DNA of 64,000 bases from Lachnospiraceae bacterium (GTDB taxonomy: Bacteria > Bacillota > Clostridia > Lachnospirales > Lachnospiraceae): the NCBI GenBank assembly GCA_902363675.1, contig CABJAV010000002.1, positions 1,583 through 65,582 of the forward strand, given 5' to 3'. Below the pieces are notes generated by a model. That model saw only the letters and a list, made by a program, of their open reading frames with translations, made no database searches and was not told where the DNA came from. The translations under genes and the position numbers were made by a program. Positions 1 to 9,974 of the stretch are shown one piece after another (within the stretch, counting starts at the first letter, position 1; each line of letters opens with the position of its first letter).

Positions 1-173
1 TTCAATCCAAGTTTCAATTTCAGATTTTCAATAAACATCAAAATATTTTTATAATCCGGTGTTACCTTGATTGTTGCAAATACACGGTCATCCTCACCGA
101 TGATTGGTTCCATTGCGCATAATGTGTAATTTGTGGTATGGACATCCATGCCGATTTTTAGTATTCTTTTCAT
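1..173 (-). CDS. IS110-family transposase, N-terminal part (runs off the left edge)
   Basis: Reading the minus strand from an ATG at 173, the first 57 residues include KIGMDVHTTNYTLCAMEP, the typical start of the RuvC-like DEDD domain of IS110-family transposases (first catalytic Asp in GMDVH). A good ribosome binding site (AAGGAGAT, about 180-187) precedes it. A possible promoter lies upstream on the minus strand (TTGACA at 221-226, a weak -10 at 198-203, 17 bp apart). The rest of the gene, with the Tnp_20 serine domain, lies beyond the window, so intactness cannot be judged. IS110 enzymes move elements without terminal inverted repeats using a bridge RNA from the noncoding end, and the related Piv protein is a DNA invertase. 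This is relevant to the inverted repeat just upstream. Confidence 0.8.
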   Translation of the reverse strand, partial: MKRILKIGMDVHTTNYTLCAMEPIIGEDDRVFATIKVTPDYKNILMFIENLKLKLGL

Positions 174-229
174 ATGAGTGATCTCCTTTTGTATGCGGTA
201 ATCCCTGTTACCTTTGTTCTTGTCAAACT

Positions 230-489
230 CTAGTATACAGGTAAATCCACGTTGCTACAAATGTGAGGTCACTTCATATTATCTAAAATTATTGTACCGA
301 AATGTATTATATCCCGTTCAGTTGTTATTGCATAATACCTAAAAGAACAAGTTCGCCATAGTTTAAAACTATATTTGCTTTTGAAAGAATTATGTTATAA
401 TGAGATTTTAATATTATTAAAATCCCATTATAATAGATAATAGGAAGTGACCTCACATTTGTAGCAACGTGGATTTACCTGTATACTAG
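230..489. repeat. Near-perfect ~56 bp inverted repeat flanking a ~150 bp AT-rich segment
   Basis: Bases 230-275 are the exact reverse complement of 444-489 (46 bp). After one mismatch (276/443) the match continues for nine more base pairs (277-285 with 434-442). The enclosed segment contains a second near-perfect hairpin at 395-433 (18-bp arms, 3-nt loop, one mismatch). TATAAT-like hexamers occur there on both strands, for example at 396-401 reading rightwards toward the HAD gene. This unit occupies most of the 419-bp gap between the transposase start and the gene at 593. No target-site duplication is obvious. It could be an invertible promoter segment, a MITE-like element, or a regulatory RNA part of the IS110 element. 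Confidence 0.8.
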
Positions 490-592
490 GGCTCTTTTCC
501 AATGCTGTCAGGAAAACAAATGTGACTGGAGTTGAGAAAAATTTCTTGAAATTAACTCTTGACAAAAACCACTTCATAACAGGAGAAAGACA

Positions 593-1375
593 ATGGCTTT
601 AATATTTTTTGATATTGACGGAACCCTTTGGGATGGACACATGCAGATTCCGGAGAGTACGATTCCAACACTGAAAAAGCTTCAGGCAAACGGACATAAA
701 ATTTTTCTGTGCAGCGGACGCTCCCGTGCCAGCATTCAGGCAAAAGAGTTGATGGATGTGGGCTTTGACGGAATTCTTGCCGCGTGTGGAAATCATATTG
801 AGTTAAACAATGAGATCGTGCATGAAAACATTTTATCGCCGGAACTGACAGAGAAGGTCATTGACATTTTGCGGGAATGTCGGATGCCGGTGGTCTTAGA
901 GGGACCGGATTATATGTGGATCGATGAAAAAGGCTTTGAAGATGATCCGTATGTTGTTTATCTGTTTCAGGAGCTTGGCAAAAGTGCACAGACACTGAAA
1001 GGATATACGAGCGATATCCGGATCAATAAGTTTTCGGCAGATATTCTGGATGATACGGATTATGAGAAAATCAAAGAACAGTTGCAGGATGAATTCGAGT
1101 TTGTCGAGCATGTGGAAAAAGTAGTGGAGTTTGTTCCAAAGGGAACTTCCAAGGCAACCGGAATCGCGTGGCTTTGTGATTATCTTGGTGTGGATTGTGC
1201 GGATACGTATGCCATCGGAGACAGTGTCAATGATTTGGACATGCTTACCTTTGTGGGACATGGAATTGCGATGGGCAATGCATCGCAGCCGGCAAAAGAT
1301 GCAGCTGAGTATGTTACGACGGATATTCATGAGGATGGAATCATGCATGCCATGGAACATTATGGACTAATATAA
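593..1375 (+). CDS. Cof-type HAD-superfamily phosphatase
   Basis: A 260-residue cytosolic hydrolase, the usual length for the Cof/HAD-IIB group. Motif I is FDIDGTLWD near residue 6 (nucleophile and acid/base Asp). Motif II is the Ser in LCSGRSR near residue 40. Motif IV is GDSVNDLDML near residue 210, which binds Mg2+. The C2 cap lies between motifs II and III. Members dephosphorylate small phosphorylated metabolites such as sugar phosphates, flavin or pyridoxal phosphate; the substrate cannot be read from sequence. ATG 593 is preceded by AGGAGAAAG (580-588). It stands alone downstream of the large inverted repeat, which may carry or switch its promoter. Confidence 0.9.
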   Translation: MALIFFDIDGTLWDGHMQIPESTIPTLKKLQANGHKIFLCSGRSRASIQAKELMDVGFDGILAACGNHIELNNEIVHENILSPELTEKVIDILRECRMPVVLEGPDYMWIDEKGFEDDPYVVYLFQELGKSAQTLKGYTSDIRINKFSADILDDTDYEKIKEQLQDEFEFVEHVEKVVEFVPKGTSKATGIAWLCDYLGVDCADTYAIGDSVNDLDMLTFVGHGIAMGNASQPAKDAAEYVTTDIHEDGIMHAMEHYGLI

Positions 1376-1377
1376 AA

Positions 1378-1734
1378 TTGCATCTAAATTATGTGCAGCA
1401 GCTGAAGAACGATGGTGTTGATGGTATTCGCCGGGATGCTGCAAAACATATTGGACTTCATTCGAAAGGCTGTAATTTCTGGAATACAGTCATTGACAGG
1501 AGCATGTATAACTACGGAGAAATCCTTGTTGGTGTAATTGATCAGCATGAGGTTAATCAGCGTACATCGGACAACATCAACAAGATGAAAGAATATACTT
1601 CCTATATGTCTGTAACGGACAGCTGCTATGGTACGGATATTTTAAATGCCATTAAAGGTGGAGGAGTGCCAAGTGGTTATGGTTCATATATGCAGGAATG
1701 GAATTTGTGGATAAAATTGGAAATAGTGATATAA
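1378..1734 (+). CDS. Orphan ORF without a good start, possibly a gene remnant
   Basis: An open frame of about 118 codons begins 2 bp after the HAD stop codon, with TTG as its only upstream start and no Shine-Dalgarno sequence. The translation (for example KHIGLHSKGCNFWNTVIDRS and a Gly-rich KGGGVPSGYG near the end) does not resemble any family I recognise. There is no signal peptide or membrane segment. The lack of a start signal suggests the 3' remainder of a gene that lost its 5' end, which would fit the mobile-element surroundings. It could also be fortuitously open sequence. An internal ATG start is possible (codon 75 or later), but none has a convincing ribosome binding site. Confidence 0.3.
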   Translation: MHLNYVQQLKNDGVDGIRRDAAKHIGLHSKGCNFWNTVIDRSMYNYGEILVGVIDQHEVNQRTSDNINKMKEYTSYMSVTDSCYGTDILNAIKGGGVPSGYGSYMQEWNLWIKLEIVI

Positions 1735-1797
1735 TAAAAATATAAGAAATGAGTTCTTAGAGTGAAATGAACAAAAGCAGAGGGAGATGTATAATGT

Positions 1798-2139
1798 ATG
1801 AAGAAAAGAATAGTAGGATATCGAATGTATGTGGACAGCCTTCTCATGGATAAAAGGAAGAGAAGCCCCGAGGAATGGAGCAAGATACTGGAAGAACATC
1901 TGACACAGATTGGCTTTTTTCAACATGAGCGTCTGATTCATCTGATCGTTACGGTTACTTTTGCGCTGATGACGCTGATTTCCATGATTGCCTCTGTCAC
2001 GATATGTATGCCATTGCTGCTGGCGTTGTCTCTTTTATTCCTGGTTTTGCTGGTGCCGTATATCTTTCATTATTATACACTGGAAAATGAAGTGCAGAAA
2101 ATGTACACACAATATGACGAAATAAGAAAGAGAATATAA
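1798..2139 (+). CDS. Small two-helix membrane protein, unknown function
   Basis: A 113-residue protein with a charged N-terminal region (about residues 1-45), two adjacent hydrophobic helices (about 46-68 and 70-92) and a charged C-terminal tail with Tyr/Glu/Lys. It is probably an inner-membrane hairpin with both ends in the cytosol. I do not recognise the family. ATG 1798 was chosen because AGGGAGA (1781-1787) lies at suitable distance. The overlapping ATG at 1794 is in another frame and soon stops. It ends 27 bp before the groESL promoter and is not part of that heat-shock unit. Confidence 0.6.
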   Translation: MKKRIVGYRMYVDSLLMDKRKRSPEEWSKILEEHLTQIGFFQHERLIHLIVTVTFALMTLISMIASVTICMPLLLALSLLFLVLLVPYIFHYYTLENEVQKMYTQYDEIRKRI

Positions 2140-2166
2140 AAAATATATAAAGTTTGGATATCACTG

Positions 2167-2195
2167 TTGACATTGAAAAACAACAGTGATATTTT
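2167..2195 (+). promoter_or_regulatory. groESL sigma-A promoter
   Basis: TTGACA at 2167-2172 and TATTTT at 2190-2195 with a 17-bp spacer. It lies directly upstream of the CIRCE operator, as in HrcA-regulated groESL operons. Confidence 0.8.
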
Positions 2196-2209
2196 ATTTA
2201 CAGAACGAA

Positions 2210-2236
2210 TTAGCACTCGAAAGAGATGAGTGCTAG
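2210..2236 (+). promoter_or_regulatory. CIRCE operator (HrcA binding site)
   Basis: TTAGCACTC, nine bases, then GAGTGCTAG. This matches the CIRCE consensus (TTAGCACTC-N9-GAGTGCTAA) except for the last base. It sits around the expected transcription start, between the promoter and groES, so HrcA would repress groESL until heat shock. hrcA itself is not in the window. Confidence 0.95.
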
Positions 2237-2262
2237 TAAATGAAAAAAGGAGGCTATTCACA

Positions 2263-2547
2263 ATGAAATTAATGCCATTAACAGACAGAGTTGTATTAAA
2301 ACAGTTAGAAGCAGAAGAGACTACCAAGTCTGGAATTATCCTGACAGGTACCGCACAGGAGAAGCCGCAGGAAGCTGAGGTTATTGCCGTTGGTCCTGGA
2401 GGAATGGTTGACGGTAAAGAAGTTGTTATGCAGGTGAAGGAAGGCCAGAAAGTAATTTATTCCAAATATGCCGGAACAGAGGTAAAACTCGAGGGTGAGG
2501 AATACATTATTGTAAGACAGAATGATATTCTTGCAGTTGTAGAATAA
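2263..2547 (+). CDS. groES: Co-chaperonin GroES
   Basis: 94 residues, the standard GroES length. It starts [18 protein letters not shown] and has the mobile loop around residues 17-32 ([18 protein letters not shown]), which docks on GroEL through the Ile-Ile-Leu tripeptide. ATG 2263 was chosen because AAAAAAGGAGG ends 10 bp upstream; the reading frame is also open further 5' through the CIRCE element. GroES caps the GroEL ring during ATP-dependent folding in the cytosol. groEL follows after 48 bp in the same transcript, and both are predicted to be HrcA/CIRCE controlled. Confidence 0.97.
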   Translation: MKLMPLTDRVVLKQLEAEETTKSGIILTGTAQEKPQEAEVIAVGPGGMVDGKEVVMQVKEGQKVIYSKYAGTEVKLEGEEYIIVRQNDILAVVE

Positions 2548-4224
<1,677 letters not shown>

Positions 4225-4299
4225 AATGTCATATGCCAGTCCAGTAGGGACTGGCGTATGACAATGTACATGGTATTTAAAACCATGTAAAATAGATAT

Positions 4300-4335
4300 G
4301 AAAAGCCTTATTTTCAAGGCTTTTCATTTTTTTTT
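4300..4335 (+). terminator. Intrinsic terminator of groESL
   Basis: GAAAAGCCTT / AAGGCTTTTC stem with a 6-nt loop followed by a run of nine T. Two further hairpins without T-tracts precede it, at 4228-4262 (15-bp arms, one G-U) and 4267-4289. They may stabilise the 3' end of the chaperonin mRNA. Confidence 0.9.
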
Positions 4336-4401
4336 ACCTATGGTATACTATGCATTAGTGGTGAGAAAAACACCAAAGATAGAACCAGGAAGAGGGAAAG
4401 C

Positions 4402-5265
4402 ATGAGTAAAGTAATCGTTGTAACAGACAGCAATAGTGGAATTACACAGAGCCAGTCAAAAGAACTTGGGGTTGTAGTACTTCCAATGCCTTTTTATATT
4501 GATGATAAGATGTATTATGAAGATATTGATCTTACACAGGAGCAGTTTTACGAGAAGCTCACACAGGGTGGAGAGATCAAGACGTCTATGCCTCTTGTAG
4601 GGGATGTCACGGACAAGTGGGACGAATTGTTGAAAGAATATGATGAGATTGTATATATCCCCATGTCATCAGGACTGAGCAGTTCCTGCGAGACCGCCCT
4701 GATGCTTGCACAGGACTATGAGGGAAAGGTAGAAGTTGTCAATAATCAGAGAATTTCTGTAACACAAAGACAGTCTGTATTAGATGCAAAGATGCTTGTA
4801 GAACAGGGAAAGTCAGCAGCGGAAATCAAAGAAATTTTAGAAAAGAACAAATTTGAGTCTTCGATTTATATTATGGTAGATACATTAGAGTATCTGAAAA
4901 AAGGTGGTAGAATTACACCGGCGGCCGCAGCGCTCGGTACACTTTTGAAGTTGAAACCGGTTCTCCAGATTCAGGGAGAAAAACTTGATGCGTTTGCAAA
5001 AGCACGTACCGTAAAGCAGGCAAAATCAATTATGATCGAGTCCATGAAGAACGATTTTGAGAAGCGTTTCCAGAGCCCGGATGGAAAGAAAATGCATCTG
5101 GAGATGGCATATACACATGATCTGGAAGCAGCAGAAGCTTTCAAAGAGGAAGTACAGGCTGCATTTCCAAATAATGAGATTGTTTTAAATCCACTATCCT
5201 TGTCGGTATCCTGCCATATTGGGCCAGGAGCTTTGGCAATTGCATGCTCAAAAGTGATTGAGTAA
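4402..5265 (+). CDS. DegV family (FakB-like) fatty-acid-binding protein
   Basis: 287 residues, typical for DegV/EDD-fold proteins. It begins VIVVTDSNSGI, the N-terminal DegV signature. The two-domain fold continues with MPLVGDVTDKWDELL and the conserved SSGLSSS loop (about residues 92-98), which in FakB proteins binds the fatty-acid carboxylate. The late YLKKGGRI and HIGPGALAI motifs are also characteristic. FakB proteins present a fatty acid to the kinase FakA for phosphorylation; fakA is not in this window, so that partnership is inferred. ATG 4402 follows AAGAGGGAAAG. It lies alone between the groESL terminator and the purA promoter. Confidence 0.9.
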   Translation: MSKVIVVTDSNSGITQSQSKELGVVVLPMPFYIDDKMYYEDIDLTQEQFYEKLTQGGEIKTSMPLVGDVTDKWDELLKEYDEIVYIPMSSGLSSSCETALMLAQDYEGKVEVVNNQRISVTQRQSVLDAKMLVEQGKSAAEIKEILEKNKFESSIYIMVDTLEYLKKGGRITPAAAALGTLLKLKPVLQIQGEKLDAFAKARTVKQAKSIMIESMKNDFEKRFQSPDGKKMHLEMAYTHDLEAAEAFKEEVQAAFPNNEIVLNPLSLSVSCHIGPGALAIACSKVIE

Positions 5266-5307
5266 TGCTTATTACTAATATTTATAATAGATATTACTAA
5301 TAAAGAG

Positions 5308-5378
5308 TTTACATCTCGGTCAGAATCAATTATAATCATGAAGTAAAGACGGAGAGGTTTTTACACCTGTCCGTTTTT
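5308..5378 (+). promoter_or_regulatory. purA promoter followed at once by a terminator-like hairpin
   Basis: TTTACA (5308-5313), 17 bp, TATAAT (5331-5336) gives a predicted start near 5343. Only a few bases later, 5349-5378 can fold as ACGGA-x-AGGT / ACCT-x-TCCGT followed by five T. A second small hairpin (ATGCGT/ACGCAT, 5381-5396) lies before the purA ribosome binding site. The first hairpin could terminate the upstream gene, attenuate purA, or protect the 5' end of its mRNA. Confidence 0.55.
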
Positions 5379-5429
5379 CTATGCGTAATCACGCATAAGT
5401 CTATGTACACAACAGGAGGAATTGAAAAG

Positions 5430-6722
5430 ATGGTTAAAGCAGTTGTTGGCGCTAACTGGGGCGACGAAGGCAAAGGCAAAATTACGGATATGCTGGCAAA
5501 GCAGGCCGACATCATTGTACGTTTTCAGGGAGGTGCGAATGCAGGTCATACAATCGTAAATGATTACGGTAAGTTTGCATTACACACACTTCCATCCGGA
5601 GTATTTTACAGTCATACAACAAGTATTATCGGAAATGGTGTGGCACTGAACATTCCGGTTTTATTTAATGAGATCAAGTCCATCACGGACAGAGATGTGC
5701 CGATGCCAAAGATTCTGGTATCCGATCGTGCGCAGATTGTAATGCCATATCATATTTTATTTGACCAGTATGAGGAAGAACGTCTTGGAGGCAAGTCATT
5801 CGGTTCTACCAAGTCTGGAATTGCTCCTTTTTATTCAGATAAATATGCAAAAATTGGTTTCCAGGTCAATGAACTTTTTGATGACGAACTTTTGAAAGAA
5901 AAGATTGCACGCGTGGCAGAACAGAAGAATGTTCTGTTAGAGCATTTATATCATAAGCCATTGATTGATACAGAAGAACTTTTGAACACACTTCATGAGT
6001 ATCGTGATATGGTAGCTCCATATGTATGCGATGTATCCCTGTATCTGGATAAGGCTTTAAAAGAGGGCAAGACAGTTCTCTTAGAGGGCCAGTTAGGTAC
6101 CTTAAAGGATCCGGATCATGGTATTTATCCAATGGTTACATCTTCATCTACACTTGCAGCTTATGGTGCAATTGGAGCAGGAATCCCACCATACGAAATC
6201 AAGCAGGTAGTTACTGTATGTAAGGCATATTCTTCAGCAGTAGGAGCTGGTGCATTTGTCAGCGAGATTTTCGGAGATGAAGCAGACGAGCTTCGTCGTC
6301 GTGGTGGCGATGGCGGAGAATTTGGTGCAACAACCGGACGTCCAAGAAGAATGGGATGGTTCGACTGTGTGGCAAGTAAGTATGGCTGCCGTATGCAGGG
6401 AACAACAGATGTTGCATTTACAGTGCTTGATGTACTTGGATATCTGGATGAGATTCCAGTATGTGTAGGATATGAGATTGATGGAGAGGTTACAACAGAC
6501 TTCCCTGTTACACATAAGCTTGAGAAGGCAAAACCGGTTCTGAAGAAAATTCCAGGATGGAAATGTGACATTCGTGGAATTAAGAAATACGAAGATCTTC
6601 CAGAAAACTGCCGCAAGTATGTTGAGTTTGTAGAGAATGAGATCGGATATCCAATTACTATGGTATCTAATGGTCCTGGACGTGATGATATTATTTACCG
6701 TGAGTCTACATTATCAAAATAA
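5430..6722 (+). CDS. purA: Adenylosuccinate synthetase
   Basis: 430 residues, normal length. It catalyses IMP + aspartate + GTP to adenylosuccinate, the first committed step to AMP. The start has the diagnostic GANWGDEGKGKITD loop (P-loop-like, catalytic Asp) and then GGANAGHTI with the catalytic His. GSTKSGIAP lies near residue 130. EFGATTGRPRRMGWFD lies near residue 300 and covers the nucleotide and aspartate-loop region. ATG 5430 was chosen because AGGAGGA (5414-5420) sits 9 bp upstream; the frame is open to 5403 without another ribosome binding site. No other purine gene is adjacent. Confidence 0.97.
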   Translation: MVKAVVGANWGDEGKGKITDMLAKQADIIVRFQGGANAGHTIVNDYGKFALHTLPSGVFYSHTTSIIGNGVALNIPVLFNEIKSITDRDVPMPKILVSDRAQIVMPYHILFDQYEEERLGGKSFGSTKSGIAPFYSDKYAKIGFQVNELFDDELLKEKIARVAEQKNVLLEHLYHKPLIDTEELLNTLHEYRDMVAPYVCDVSLYLDKALKEGKTVLLEGQLGTLKDPDHGIYPMVTSSSTLAAYGAIGAGIPPYEIKQVVTVCKAYSSAVGAGAFVSEIFGDEADELRRRGGDGGEFGATTGRPRRMGWFDCVASKYGCRMQGTTDVAFTVLDVLGYLDEIPVCVGYEIDGEVTTDFPVTHKLEKAKPVLKKIPGWKCDIRGIKKYEDLPENCRKYVEFVENEIGYPITMVSNGPGRDDIIYRESTLSK

Positions 6723-6760
6723 TCATATAATAAGTAATGATATAATATTTACAAGATTTA

Positions 6761-6797
6761 AATCCCCGTTGAGAGTTTATCTCAATGGGGATTTTTT
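6761..6797 (+). terminator. Intrinsic terminator of purA
   Basis: Fourteen-base arms (AATCCCCGTTGAGA / TCTCAATGGGGATT, one G-U) with a 5-nt loop, followed by T residues. Confidence 0.9.
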
Positions 6798-6903
6798 CAC
6801 AGAATAAACACAATTTATCCATGATTTACACATGATATCCCCATAGAATATAAATAAGGGTTAACGAATGCAGTTAACAGAAAAGAAAAAGGAGGCTTTC
6901 TCA

Positions 6904-7839
6904 GTGATTGAAATAAACAACCTTGTGAAAAAATATGGGGATCATGTGGCTGTGGACGATTTGTCATTGACGGTGGAACCGGGAAAAATTTATGGATTTC
7001 TGGGACCGAATGGTGCAGGAAAATCAACGACAATGAATATTATTACCGGCTATCTTGGTGCAACCAGCGGAGAAGTAAAGATTAATGGACATGATATTTT
7101 TAAAGAACCCGAAGAGGCAAAAAAATGTATTGGTTATTTGCCGGAAATTCCACCTTTGTATGTGGATATGACAGTGAGGGAATATTTGGATTTTGTGGCA
7201 GAATTGAAAAAACTGGAAAAAAGTCTTCGCAAGCGATATGTAGAAGAAGCAATGGACACCACTGGAATTACGGATGTGGGAAATCGTATGATTCGAAATC
7301 TGTCAAAAGGATACCGGCAGAGAGTTGGGTTTGCACAGGCAATTCTTGGATATCCGGACATTATTATTCTTGACGAGCCAACGGTTGGCCTGGATCCGAA
7401 GCAGATCATAGAAATCCGGGAATTAATTAAGAAACTCGGAGAGAAACATACGGTAATACTTAGTTCACACATTTTGACAGAAATCAGTGCAGTCTGTGAC
7501 CATGTATTTATCATTTCAAAAGGAAAACTGGTTGCCAGCGATGCAACAGAAAATCTCGTGAGTCTGATGTCAGGAGCTCAGGAAATTGAAGTGACAGTAC
7601 GGACGGATGTAGCAAATGCACAGAAAGAACTTGCTGCCATTTCTGAAATTAGCAAAGTGGAAGTGAAAAATGAAGATGCAGGAGAGTTGGTTGTCTATGC
7701 AAAGAAAGGCGCAGATGTACGGGAAGATGTGTTCCGTATCCTTGCAGAAAAGCATTTTGCGGTGCTTGAAATGCACACGATAGAAAAGTCACTTGAGGAT
7801 GTATTCCTTGAGATTACGCAGGAGGGAGAAGAAAAGTAA
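6904..7839 (+). CDS. ABC transporter ATP-binding protein (GldA/NatA type)
   Basis: 311 residues. Walker A is GPNGAGKSTT (about residues 36-45), the ABC signature is LSKGYRQRVG, and Walker B is IIILDEPTVGLD with a downstream SSHIL switch His. The extra C-terminal domain of about 90 residues is typical of ABC-2 exporter ATPases. GTG 6904 was chosen because AAGGAGG (6889-6895) ends 8 bp before it; an ATG 36 bp upstream lacks a ribosome binding site. The stop overlaps the start of the permease gene (TAATG), so the two are translationally coupled. Together with the next two genes this matches the GldA-GldG-DUF4340 arrangement known from many bacteria. The exported substrate is unknown. Confidence 0.9.
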   Translation: MIEINNLVKKYGDHVAVDDLSLTVEPGKIYGFLGPNGAGKSTTMNIITGYLGATSGEVKINGHDIFKEPEEAKKCIGYLPEIPPLYVDMTVREYLDFVAELKKLEKSLRKRYVEEAMDTTGITDVGNRMIRNLSKGYRQRVGFAQAILGYPDIIILDEPTVGLDPKQIIEIRELIKKLGEKHTVILSSHILTEISAVCDHVFIISKGKLVASDATENLVSLMSGAQEIEVTVRTDVANAQKELAAISEISKVEVKNEDAGELVVYAKKGADVREDVFRILAEKHFAVLEMHTIEKSLEDVFLEITQEGEEK

Positions 7840-9974
7840 TGTTTGCAGTATTTAAAAGAGAGTTCAAATCTTATTTTCAATGCGTAATTGGATGGTTGTT
7901 TGTAGCCGCTTTGCTAGCACTGTATGGTCTGTATTTTTATGTATATAATCTGATGCAGGGATATCCTTACATATACTATACATTAAGTGCAATCACGATT
8001 ATATTTTTGATCGCAGTGCCGATTCTTACTATGCGTAGTTTTGCGGAAGATAGAAAGAACAAAACCGATCAGCTAATGCTGACAGCTCCGGTATCGTTGG
8101 GAAAACTTGTTTTTGGAAAATATCTTGCAATGGTAGCGGTGTTTACAATCGACATTGCAATTATTGCTATTACACCGTTAATCCTGTCCATATTTGGAAC
8201 GGTACCAATGGGAGAAAGTTATATATCTATTTTTGCATTCTGGCTTTATGGATGCGCCAGTATTGCAGTTGGTATGTTTATTTCAGCTTTGACGGAGAGC
8301 CAGGTCATTGCGGCAGTTCTTTCCTTTGTAGTGCTTTTTGTCAGCTATATGATGAAAGGAATCACAGGAATCATTTCTTCGGATGGAAATGTTCTTACGA
8401 AGATTATGAATTGCTTTGATATTTATTCACCATTTGAGAAGTTCGCAGGTGGATGTCTGGACATTACAGCGGTTGTTTATTACCTGACAGTGATTGCTTT
8501 GCTGAATTTCCTTACCGTACAGTCGATTCAGAAACGGCGCTGGAGTATCAGTAAAAAGACATTTTCTACCGGTGTGTTTTCTGTGTCATTTATTGCGGTA
8601 GCAATGGCACTTACCGTTGTTGTCAACCTGGTGGTCAATACAATCCCGACAGATAAGACTTCTATTGACTGTTCTTATTCCAAGTTGTATTCCATTACGA
8701 AGGCTACAAAGAAGGCAGTTAAAAAACTGGATGCGGATGTTACTATTTATGCTCTTGTATCGGAAAGCAAAAAGGATGCACAGATTGATGAAGTGCTGAA
8801 ACGCTATGAGGATTTATCAAATCATATCAAGGTTAAATATGTGAATCCTTCGAAAAAACCTTATTTTTATAAAGACTATACGGACACTGCACCAAATACA
8901 AACAGTCTGATTGTGGTAAGTGATCAGCGTTCAAAAGTAATTGATTATTATGATATTTATCATTATGAAACCAATATGGATTCGTCCACGTACTCGTACA
9001 CAAATGATCTGGTAGGTTTTGACGCAGAGGGACAGCTGACATCTGCCATCGAGTATGTAACTATGGATTCAGATAAACTTCCGATAGTATATCAGATTAC
9101 CGGACATGATGAAACCACTGTTGGCAGTGCATTTGAGGACGCGATTAAGAAAGCAAACATGACACTTTCAAGTATCGAACTGTTAAATGAAGAAAGTGTT
9201 CCGGAGGATGCATCGGCCATTATTATCAATGCACCGCAGAAAGATTTCAATGAAAAAGATGCACAGAAAGTGATTGATTACCTGAAAGATGGAGGAAAAG
9301 CAATTATTGTCGGTTCTTATACCGAGAATAAACTTCCTAATTTTGATAAAATTCTTGATACGTATAAAGTAAGTATTACGGATGGCGTGATTTCAGAAAA
9401 TGATGCACAGCATTACTATCAGACGGGAGGTCCGCTGTATATTCTTCCGGAAGTAAACAGCAGCAGTTATACCAGCAATATCGGTGGCAACTATATTTAT
9501 CTGCCGATTACCTGTGGAATTACTTATCCGGACAGCACGGATACAATGACTTACACTTCGCTGATGAATACGAGCGACAGTGCCGTATGTAAAAATGATC
9601 CAAACAATATGAAAGATTATGGATATGAAGATGGGGATGAAAAGGGTCCATTTTCCATCGGCCTGGCAGTAGAAGATAAGGTGGATGATGATACAACAAC
9701 GCAGTTACTTGTATTTGGAAGTTCCTATATCTTTAGTGATCAGGCAACGGATGTAACTGCAAATAATGTAACTTTATTCTCGGATGCTGTGAAGGGACTT
9801 GTAGGAGAAAGCGATGATGCAGGAAGTGTAATTCCGGAGAAAGAGTATACGCTCAGCAATCTGACCGTTTCAGCAATGTATGCAATTCTGTTAGGTTTAT
9901 CCTTTACAATTGTTGTACCGATTATTCTTCTTATCCTCGGAATTGTAATCTTTATGGTAAGGAGAAAGAAATAA
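7839..9974 (+). CDS. ABC-2 permease fused to GldG-like extracytoplasmic domain
   Basis: 711 residues. The first ~240 hold six membrane helices of an ABC-2 permease (starting FAVFKREFKSYFQ, then helices around 15-37, 49-66, 95-115, 130-150, 160-180 and 205-225). A further helix near residue 250 is followed by a large domain of the GldG/ABC_transp_aux type outside the membrane (about 275-670, with YQITGHDE and AIIINAPQKDFNEKDAQKVIDYLKDGG-like text). A final helix lies near 685-705, with a basic RRKK end. The fusion of permease and auxiliary domain in one chain is common in Clostridia. It overlaps the ATPase gene by 1 bp and the next gene by 1 bp. Confidence 0.88.
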   Translation: MFAVFKREFKSYFQCVIGWLFVAALLALYGLYFYVYNLMQGYPYIYYTLSAITIIFLIAVPILTMRSFAEDRKNKTDQLMLTAPVSLGKLVFGKYLAMVAVFTIDIAIIAITPLILSIFGTVPMGESYISIFAFWLYGCASIAVGMFISALTESQVIAAVLSFVVLFVSYMMKGITGIISSDGNVLTKIMNCFDIYSPFEKFAGGCLDITAVVYYLTVIALLNFLTVQSIQKRRWSISKKTFSTGVFSVSFIAVAMALTVVVNLVVNTIPTDKTSIDCSYSKLYSITKATKKAVKKLDADVTIYALVSESKKDAQIDEVLKRYEDLSNHIKVKYVNPSKKPYFYKDYTDTAPNTNSLIVVSDQRSKVIDYYDIYHYETNMDSSTYSYTNDLVGFDAEGQLTSAIEYVTMDSDKLPIVYQITGHDETTVGSAFEDAIKKANMTLSSIELLNEESVPEDASAIIINAPQKDFNEKDAQKVIDYLKDGGKAIIVGSYTENKLPNFDKILDTYKVSITDGVISENDAQHYYQTGGPLYILPEVNSSSYTSNIGGNYIYLPITCGITYPDSTDTMTYTSLMNTSDSAVCKNDPNNMKDYGYEDGDEKGPFSIGLAVEDKVDDDTTTQLLVFGSSYIFSDQATDVTANNVTLFSDAVKGLVGESDDAGSVIPEKEYTLSNLTVSAMYAILLGLSFTIVVPIILLILGIVIFMVRRKK

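Noticed and set aside
4228..4289. Two hairpins after groEL taken as separate terminators
   Set aside because: Neither is followed by a T-run; the real terminator is at 4300-4335.
6161..6616. Overlapping minus-strand frames inside purA
   Set aside because: Shadows of a conserved gene with no start signals.
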